64,000 bases of DNA, from assembly GCA_033764435.1 (NCBI GenBank), contig JANRIX010000059.1:186001-250000 (forward strand). The letters are read 5' to 3'. Below the pieces are notes generated by a model, which was not told where the DNA came from, did not search any database, and saw only the letters and a program-made list of their open reading frames with translations. The DNA comes from JAEUMY01 sp033764435. GTDB lineage: Bacteria; Pseudomonadota; Gammaproteobacteria; Burkholderiales; Usitatibacteraceae. Made by a program: the position numbers and the translations under genes. Shown one piece after another: positions 58,765-64,000 of the stretch; position 1 is the first letter of the stretch, and every line of letters starts with the position of its first letter.

Positions 58765-59640
58765 ATGATCAGCCTGTCCCGTTCCCGTACCCTGCGTTGC
58801 CTGATGTCCTGCGCCGCGCTGGTCGCCGGCCTCACCGCGCTGTCGGCCACCGCGCAGCAAACCTTCCGCGTCACCACCATCCCCGAGGAGGCGGCGACGG
58901 AGCAGATCCGCAAGTTCACGCCCATCGCGACCTATCTGGAGAAGAAGCTGGGCATGAAGGTGGAGTTCACGCCGGTGACGGATTACCCGGCGGCAGTGGA
59001 AGCCATGGTCGGCAAGAAGGTCGATCTGGTGTGGTTCGGCGGTTTCACGTTCGTGCAGGCATCGCTGCGTTCCGGCGGCAAGGTCATCCCGATCGCGCAG
59101 CGTGAAGAGGACACCCGGTTCCAGTCGGTGTTCATCGCCAAGAAAAACTCGGGGATCAAGTCGCTGCAGGATCTCAAGGGCAAGCAGGTGTCGTTTGGCT
59201 CGCAGTCGTCGACCTCCGGCCATCTCATGCCCCGCAACTTCCTGCTGGAAGCGAAGATTGACCCGGAAAAGGATTTCAAGCGCGTCGCCTACTCCGGCGC
59301 GCATGACGCGACCATCGCGTCAGTGGTGAGCGGCAAGGTCGATGCCGCCGCGCTCGACATCACCGTGTGGAAGAAATTCGTCAACGAGAAGAAAGTCGAC
59401 ACCAATGACGTGGACGTGTTCTACACCACGCCGACGTTCTTCAACTACAACTGGTCGGTGCATGCCGACATGCCGGCCGCGCTGCGCGAGAAGGTGACCA
59501 AGGCGCTGCTCGACCTCGACCCCGCCACGCCGGAAGGCAAGGAAATCCTGCAGCTGAACCGCGCGACCAAGTACATCCCGACCAAGCCCGAGAACTACAA
59601 GGGTCTGGAAGCCGCGGGCCGCAGCGCCGGTCTGATCTGA
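58765..59640 (+). CDS. Putative selenate / phosphonate-type ABC substrate-binding protein
   Basis: A 291-residue PhnD-like protein with a signal peptide (SCAALVAGLTALSATAQ). The text VTTIPEEAATEQIRKFTPIATYLEKKLGMKVEFTPVTDYPAAVEAMVGKKVDLVWFGGFTFVQA, GSQSSTSGHLMPR and AALDITVWKKFV is close to the putative selenate ABC binding proteins of proteobacteria, a branch of the phosphonate-binding family. It is the first of four transporter genes (SBP, ATPase, two permeases). CCTGGAGACACTC precedes the ATG. Ligand is inferred only from family resemblance. Confidence 0.85.
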   Translation: MISLSRSRTLRCLMSCAALVAGLTALSATAQQTFRVTTIPEEAATEQIRKFTPIATYLEKKLGMKVEFTPVTDYPAAVEAMVGKKVDLVWFGGFTFVQASLRSGGKVIPIAQREEDTRFQSVFIAKKNSGIKSLQDLKGKQVSFGSQSSTSGHLMPRNFLLEAKIDPEKDFKRVAYSGAHDATIASVVSGKVDAAALDITVWKKFVNEKKVDTNDVDVFYTTPTFFNYNWSVHADMPAALREKVTKALLDLDPATPEGKEILQLNRATKYIPTKPENYKGLEAAGRSAGLI

Positions 59641-59707
59641 TCGGTTATCAACATCTCTGAACCGCCGCGCGCAGCAACGTCCGCGCGCGGCGGGCAGGAG
59701 TCCTCTT

Positions 59708-60538
59708 TTGCGAATATTCGCTGAACGTCTGAGCGCCCGCCATCCTGCGGCCAAGCCTGACGCGCCGGCCGCACTGGCTGAAGCAAACTTCACCATCGAG
59801 CCGGGCGAGCAGGTGGCCATTATCGGCGCATCCGGTGCGGGCAAGACCACGCTGCTGCATGCGCTCGCCTGTGCGCTGCCGCCATCGGCGGGCACGCTGA
59901 CGCTGGATGGTTTGTCGCCGTGGCAGTTGTCGCGTCCTGAACTGCAACGTCTGCGTGGTCGTCTCTTTCTGGCTCCCCAGGTGCCGCCGCTGCCGCCGCG
60001 CCAGCGTGTGGTCACGGCCGTGCTGGCCGGGCGTCTGCCTGCGCTGGGCTTCTGGAAAAGCCTTGCGTCACTCTTCTATCCCTACGACATTCCGGCCGCA
60101 CATCACGCGCTGGCCGCGTTCGATCTGGCCGAGAAGATTTTCGAGCGCGTGGATCGGCTCTCCGGTGGCGAACGCCAGCGCGTGGGTCTGGCGCGCGCGC
60201 TGTTGTCGCCCGCATCGCTCTGGCTGGTGGATGAGCCGCTGTCGGCCCTCGATCCGCGCCGCGCCGAGCTCGCCATCACAACACTCACCGGCCAGGCGCG
60301 CGAGCGTGGCGTGACACTGGTGACCACGCTGCACCAGGTTGATGTCGCGCTGACCCGCTATGAACGCATCATTGGCCTGGCCAACGGCAAGCTGATGTTC
60401 GACCTGCCGGCGAAGGACGTGACGCGCGAGATGCTGGAACGGTTGTACGCCGATCATCCCGAGGAACTGGGTGGTCCGGCGCCGGAATTCATCGACCCCG
60501 TGCCGCAGCAGCAACCGGCGGTGATGCATTGCCGGTAG
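59708..60538 (+). CDS. ABC transporter ATPase of the selenate/phosphonate-type operon
   Basis: A 276-residue ATPase: Walker A GASGAGKT (40-47), signature RLSGGERQRVGLARALL, Walker B LWLVDEPLSALD, and the H-loop LVTTLHQVD. Start TTG 59708 is proposed because CAGGAG lies 7 bases upstream and no ATG fits. The palindrome copy starts at the last base of this TTG and encodes RIFA, so the repeat overlaps the start codon. Next gene lies 4 bases downstream. Confidence 0.9.
   Translation: MRIFAERLSARHPAAKPDAPAALAEANFTIEPGEQVAIIGASGAGKTTLLHALACALPPSAGTLTLDGLSPWQLSRPELQRLRGRLFLAPQVPPLPPRQRVVTAVLAGRLPALGFWKSLASLFYPYDIPAAHHALAAFDLAEKIFERVDRLSGGERQRVGLARALLSPASLWLVDEPLSALDPRRAELAITTLTGQARERGVTLVTTLHQVDVALTRYERIIGLANGKLMFDLPAKDVTREMLERLYADHPEELGGPAPEFIDPVPQQQPAVMHCR
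59710..59721. repeat. Dispersed palindrome GCGAATATTCGC, copy 25 (ATPase start codon)
   Basis: Exact copy beginning at the third base of the TTG start codon, read as Arg-Ile-Phe-Ala. Confidence 0.9.
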
Positions 60539-60542
60539 TGGC

Positions 60543-61367
60543 ATGACCACGCACCCCGCCAGCCGCGATCCCGCCTGGATGCCGCGCGTCTTCTGGACGC
60601 TGGCGGCTGTGGTGATGTTGTATCCGCTGCTCGTTGCCACGGAGTTCAAGCCCTGGCTGCTGTTCGATGAACAGAGCCGCAAGTCCACGCTGAAATTCCT
60701 CGCCGACTTTTTTCCGCCGGCCGCATCGGGCGAGTTCCTCCTCATGGTGGCGAAGGAAACCTGGCGCACTGTGGCCATCGCCACGGTCGGCATCGCCCTG
60801 GCGCTGGTACTCGCCATTCCGCTGACACTGCTGTCCACGCGCGTGCTGTCCATCTCCGCGCTGTCGGGGCGCATGGCGGCCATGCCCTTCGTGCTGCGCC
60901 AGACGCTGCGCATGGCGCTCGTGGTCCTGCGCAGCGTGCCGGAGCTGGTCTGGGCGTTGATCTTCGTGCGCGTGGTGGGGCTGGGACCCACCGCCGGCGT
61001 GCTGGCCATTGCGCTCACCTATGCCGGCATGCTGGGCAAGGTGTACGGCGAAATTCTGGAAAGCTCGGAGACGCATGCCTCGACCACGCTGCTGCGCAAT
61101 GGCGCGGGGCGGTTGCAGACGTTCTTCTACGGCATCCTCCCGCAGAACGCGGCCGAGCTCACCTCCTACACCGTGTATCGCTGGGAATGCGCCATCCGCT
61201 CGTCGGTGGTGCTGGGCTTCGTTGGCGCGGGTGGCTTGGGCCAGCAGATGGACAACTCGATGAAGATGTTCAATGGCGGCGAGGTCGCGACCATGCTGCT
61301 CGTATTCATCGCGCTGGTGGCACTGGCCGACGCGTTCAGCGCGTGGCTCAGGAAGGAGCTCGGTTGA
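60543..61367 (+). CDS. ABC transporter permease (PhnE-like), first
   Basis: A 274-residue inner-membrane permease. Membrane segments include VFWTLAAVVMLYPLLVAT, TVAIATVGIALALVLAIPLTLLS and VLAIALTYAGMLGKVYGE. The EAA-like loop (GEILESSETHASTTLLRNGAGRLQTFFYGILPQNAAELTSYTVYRWECAIRSS) and VGAGGLGQQMDNSMKMFNGGEVATMLLVFIALVALAD are PhnE-like. It overlaps the second permease by one base. Confidence 0.88.
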   Translation: MTTHPASRDPAWMPRVFWTLAAVVMLYPLLVATEFKPWLLFDEQSRKSTLKFLADFFPPAASGEFLLMVAKETWRTVAIATVGIALALVLAIPLTLLSTRVLSISALSGRMAAMPFVLRQTLRMALVVLRSVPELVWALIFVRVVGLGPTAGVLAIALTYAGMLGKVYGEILESSETHASTTLLRNGAGRLQTFFYGILPQNAAELTSYTVYRWECAIRSSVVLGFVGAGGLGQQMDNSMKMFNGGEVATMLLVFIALVALADAFSAWLRKELG

Positions 61368-62197
61368 TGGCGCCAATCGATTCGCCGAAGATGTCCGCGC
61401 CACCCTTGCCGCCTGCGCTGTTCGATGCGCGCTGTCGCGCGTGCTGGATGGTGTTCGGCTTGATGGTGCTCACGGTGGCGAGCTTCCTGAGTCTCGATCT
61501 CGACTTCGCCGCACTCTTCAGCGCCGACGCGCGCCAGTCCATGACGCGATTCGTGAGCGAGTTCTTCCCGCCAGATTTCGCTGCACCCTTCATGAAGAAG
61601 GTGGCGATCGGCACGATGGAAACCTTTGCCATGTCGTTGCTGGGCACCGTGATCGCGGCGGGGCTGGGTCTGCTGCTCGCGCTGCCGGCAGCGCGCACGC
61701 ATGCCGCCGACGCGGCATGGGCACGCGGGCCGACCCGGCTTGTCCTGAACGCACTTCGCTCCATTCCCGAGCTGGTGTGGGCCGCGCTGCTGCTCATCTC
61801 GGCCGGGCTGGGACCCTTTGCGGGCACGCTGGCGCTGGCCTTCCACACCACCGGCGTGCTGGGTCGCCTGTTTGCCGAGGCGATCGAGAACGCGTCGCCC
61901 GAACCGGCGTTCGCGCTGCGCGCGCAAGGCGTGGGGCCGGTGCGCGTGTTCCTGTACGCAACCTTGCCGCAGATCCTGCCGCAGGTGCTGTCGTACTCGC
62001 TCTATCGCTGGGAAAACAACATCCGTGCCGCCGCCGTGCTCGGTGTCGTCGGTGCGGGTGGGCTCGGGCAGTTGCTGGCCTTCCACATGGGACTCTTCCA
62101 CATGGGCAAGACGGCAACCATCCTGATGGCCATGATCGCTCTGGTGGCGCTGGTCGATATCGCGAGCTATCTCGCGCGGCGGTGGCTCACGCGCTAG
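61367..62197 (+). CDS. ABC transporter permease (PhnE-like), second
   Basis: A 276-residue permease similar to the first: METFAMSLLGTVIAAGLGLLLALP, ALRSIPELVWAALLLISAGLGPFAGTLALAFHTTGVLGRLFAEAIENASPEPAFALRAQGVGPVRVFLYATLPQILPQVLSYSLYRWENNIRAAAVLGVVGAGGLGQLLAFHMGLF. The two permeases form the channel. Its ATG overlaps the previous TGA (TGATG). No phn or selD gene follows, so the substrate stays open. Confidence 0.88.
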   Translation: MAPIDSPKMSAPPLPPALFDARCRACWMVFGLMVLTVASFLSLDLDFAALFSADARQSMTRFVSEFFPPDFAAPFMKKVAIGTMETFAMSLLGTVIAAGLGLLLALPAARTHAADAAWARGPTRLVLNALRSIPELVWAALLLISAGLGPFAGTLALAFHTTGVLGRLFAEAIENASPEPAFALRAQGVGPVRVFLYATLPQILPQVLSYSLYRWENNIRAAAVLGVVGAGGLGQLLAFHMGLFHMGKTATILMAMIALVALVDIASYLARRWLTR

Positions 62198-62288
62198 TTG
62201 CGGTTTGTTGAACCTTGCGCTGAGCGCCGGTCGACGCGGTTGCATGCCGCTTTCGCGGGAGTCGCTTGCCATGCCATTGCACTGCGGC

Positions 62289-62318
62289 ATGACAAATCGG
62301 CGAATCCGTGCCTACACT
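62289..62318 (+). promoter_or_regulatory. Possible promoter of the MCP gene
   Basis: ATGACA (62289-62294) and TACACT (62313-62318), 18 bases apart, could be -35 and -10 boxes upstream of the GTG start at 62358. Confidence 0.35.
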
Positions 62319-62357
62319 CGGCTCACGATTTGCAACCGTCTCAGTCAGGAGTTGACA

Positions 62358-64000
62358 GTGCGGCGCAATCTTCCTTCCGCCGTCGGTGCGGCCAAAGCTG
62401 TTCAGGCAGTCAAACCGGCGCAGCCTGCGCCGCCCGCAGGCTCGCCCATGGCGGTGCGTGTTGCCAGCGTGCCGCCGGCGCCGCGCGCGAGCTGGCGGGC
62501 GCGGCTGTCGCTGCTGCTGCGCGGTGCCGGGGGTTTCGCGGCCACGCTGACCGCGCTGCAGGAAGCGATCACCCGCACGGCAGTGGGGGCGGCGCGCACG
62601 TCCATGCGCCTCGGTTCGGTCACTGCGCAATTGAACCGCATCAATACGGCGCTCTCGGAAATGCTGGGTACCAGCGGTCGGCTGAACGAGGACATCAAGC
62701 GCATTGCCAGCTCGTCGGCCAGCACGCGCGAAGCGGCCCATGCCATGAACGAGGTGACGCGGGAGGGCCGCGCGCTGAGTACAAAGGGCGCTGCATCCGC
62801 TGCGCAGCTCGAAACCCAGATGCGCGAAACCGTGGAACGCATTGACCGACTGGCCGCAGGCGTGGAATCCATCTCGCAGGTCAGCCAGGTCATCGATGAC
62901 ATTGCCCGGCAGACCAAGCTGCTCTCGTTCAATGCCGCCATCGAGGCGGCGCGCGCCGGCGAGCAGGGCCGCGGCTTTGCCGTGGTCGCCAAGGAAGTGG
63001 GCACGCTGGCCGAACTCACCGCCCAGCGCACGCGCGAGATCAAGGGGCAGCTGGATCGCGTCACCCAGGAGCTGGGCCCGGCGCGCATCGCGGTTGAGGA
63101 GAGCGCCAGCCTCGTGGAAACCACGACCGGCCAGGTGCATGCGGTGGGTGCAGCCATGGATCGCCTCGCCAAGCTCGCGGATACGGTCGACACCCACATG
63201 GAATCCATCACCGCGGCAGTGGAGCAACAGCGCGAGGGCATTGCCGAGGTGTTCGCCAAGCTGCAGGCCGCGACCGATTCATCGAAGCAGATCAGTGCCG
63301 ATGCCGGCGCCATGACCGCCGCAACGTTCGCGCTGTCCGAGCTCACCGAGGACACCTTTCGCCACTTTGGCGAAGTCGACACCGGGACCGTATTCCATCG
63401 CGTACTCGGCCTGGCCCGCGAGCTGGCGCGGGAGAGTTCCGGCATTTTTGGTCGAGCCATCGACTCGCGCCAGTGCACGCTCGACGATGTGCTGGCGCTG
63501 GACTACCGCGAGATCAAGGGACAGGACATCCGCTCGCTCGCGCATCTGTTCGATGTCAGCCGGGTGCCGTCCAGCGGGTTCACGCCGCCGAAGTTCCGCA
63601 CCCGCTATGACCAGCATGTCGACGAGGCGCTGATGCGCGCCATGGATGCGATCAAGGCGCGCGAGCCGGCGCTGATTTTCGCGCTGGTCATCGATCTCAA
63701 TTCCTACGGTCCCATCCACAACCGCGAATATTGCAAGGACTGGACCGGCGACCCGGCGCTGGATCTGGTGGGCAACCGGGTGAAACGATTCTTCACCGAC
63801 CAGCGCGTGCTGGTGCGTGGTGCGCGCGTCGGTCTGCCGGCCGCGGCGGCGTTGGGGGATCGCGTGCGTCGCGAGGATTTTGTGCGTGCCGGTTGCGAGC
63901 TGACGGAACGTCCCGGCGCCGCTGCCGAGTTCCTGGTCCAGACCTATGCGCGCGACACCGGCGCCATCGTGACGGCGCTCACCGTGCCGCTCTTCGTGAA
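62358..64000 (+). CDS. Methyl-accepting chemotaxis protein, cytoplasmic, 3' end outside the window
   Basis: GTG at 62358 follows CAGGAGTTGACA. The frame stays open to the right edge, so the gene is partial. After an Ala/Pro-rich N-terminus, the signalling hairpin reads VIDDIARQTKLLSFNAAIEAARAGEQGRGFAVVAKEVGTLAELTAQRTREI, the standard receptor tip (usual LLALN is LLSFN). A C-terminal domain (FHRVLGLARELARESSGIFGRAIDSRQCTLDDVLALDYREIKGQDIRSLAHLFDVSRVPSSGFTPPKF...) follows, probably a sensor. No membrane segment is evident, so this is a soluble receptor. Confidence 0.88.
   Translation, partial: MRRNLPSAVGAAKAVQAVKPAQPAPPAGSPMAVRVASVPPAPRASWRARLSLLLRGAGGFAATLTALQEAITRTAVGAARTSMRLGSVTAQLNRINTALSEMLGTSGRLNEDIKRIASSSASTREAAHAMNEVTREGRALSTKGAASAAQLETQMRETVERIDRLAAGVESISQVSQVIDDIARQTKLLSFNAAIEAARAGEQGRGFAVVAKEVGTLAELTAQRTREIKGQLDRVTQELGPARIAVEESASLVETTTGQVHAVGAAMDRLAKLADTVDTHMESITAAVEQQREGIAEVFAKLQAATDSSKQISADAGAMTAATFALSELTEDTFRHFGEVDTGTVFHRVLGLARELARESSGIFGRAIDSRQCTLDDVLALDYREIKGQDIRSLAHLFDVSRVPSSGFTPPKFRTRYDQHVDEALMRAMDAIKAREPALIFALVIDLNSYGPIHNREYCKDWTGDPALDLVGNRVKRFFTDQRVLVRGARVGLPAAAALGDRVRREDFVRAGCELTERPGAAAEFLVQTYARDTGAIVTALTVPLFV

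Noticed and set aside
1327..59721. The dispersed palindrome as a classical Rho-independent terminator
   Set aside because: No T run follows the copies, the core stem is short, and several copies lie inside genes or upstream of starts.
62187..63227. Minus-strand frames opposite the MCP gene
   Set aside because: The + strand encodes a clear chemotaxis receptor; the opposite frames are low-complexity.

Overview
The window is high-GC DNA (mostly in the mid-60s % by eye) from a Gram-negative proteobacterium. Lipoprotein and Sec/Tat signal peptides, DUF1501/DUF1800, DUF885, DUF4189, DUF2059 and GFA proteins, SBP-dependent ABC transporters and a soluble MCP fit a soil or freshwater betaproteobacterium best. 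No rRNA, tRNA or other marker fixes the lineage. No CRISPR array, intact transposase or phage gene was found.

The backbone is ordinary chromosome. From left to right it holds: a 5'-truncated PhoX phosphatase (1-1114); an amidase (2185-3516); a DUF1501/DUF1800 pair (4567-7181); an ArsR-type regulator with a beta-lactamase-fold hydrolase that seem to share an operator (8022-9839); a type II NADH dehydrogenase (11871-13190); a DUF885 peptidase (14327-16114); a branched-chain-type solute-binding protein (18157-19311); a TPR-HupE pair (19461-21934); a PEP mutase-like enzyme divergent from an XRE/MmyB regulator (22831-24647); a reductase, an LprI-MliC fusion and DUF3011/DUF3500 proteins (25025-29043); a large acetyl-CoA hydrolase/transferase (29209-31329); and a class V aminotransferase (32558-33688).

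An island at about 33.8-38.9 kb has clearly lower GC and different codon use. It carries GIY-YIG protein, SIR2-like NADase, HerA/FtsK-type ATPase and PD-(D/E)XK (DUF6602-like) protein, all on the + strand. The SIR2-HerA core matches a known anti-phage defence type; the two flanking nucleases make it an extended version.

After the island come small metabolic and secreted proteins (39.0-45.3 kb); a patatin-DUF4386-TetR operon with a strong palindromic operator (45.4-48.5 kb); a fused glycine-betaine-type permease/binding protein without an ATPase (48.7-50.3 kb); an S9 peptidase (52.6-54.6 kb); a binding-lipoprotein/histidine-kinase/response-regulator operon (54.8-57.7 kb); a nucleotidyl cyclase (58.0-58.6 kb); a selenate/phosphonate-type ABC transporter (58.8-62.2 kb); and the start of an MCP running off the right edge.

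The strongest unexplained signal is a dispersed 12-base palindrome, GCGAATATTCGC. It has 25 exact and 4 one-mismatch copies. Most sit within about 60 bases of a gene end or start; the others lie inside genes and are read in frame (ANIR, RIFA, CEYSQ). It is absent from the defence island. Its frequency is far above chance and it looks like a genome-wide DNA element of unknown role.
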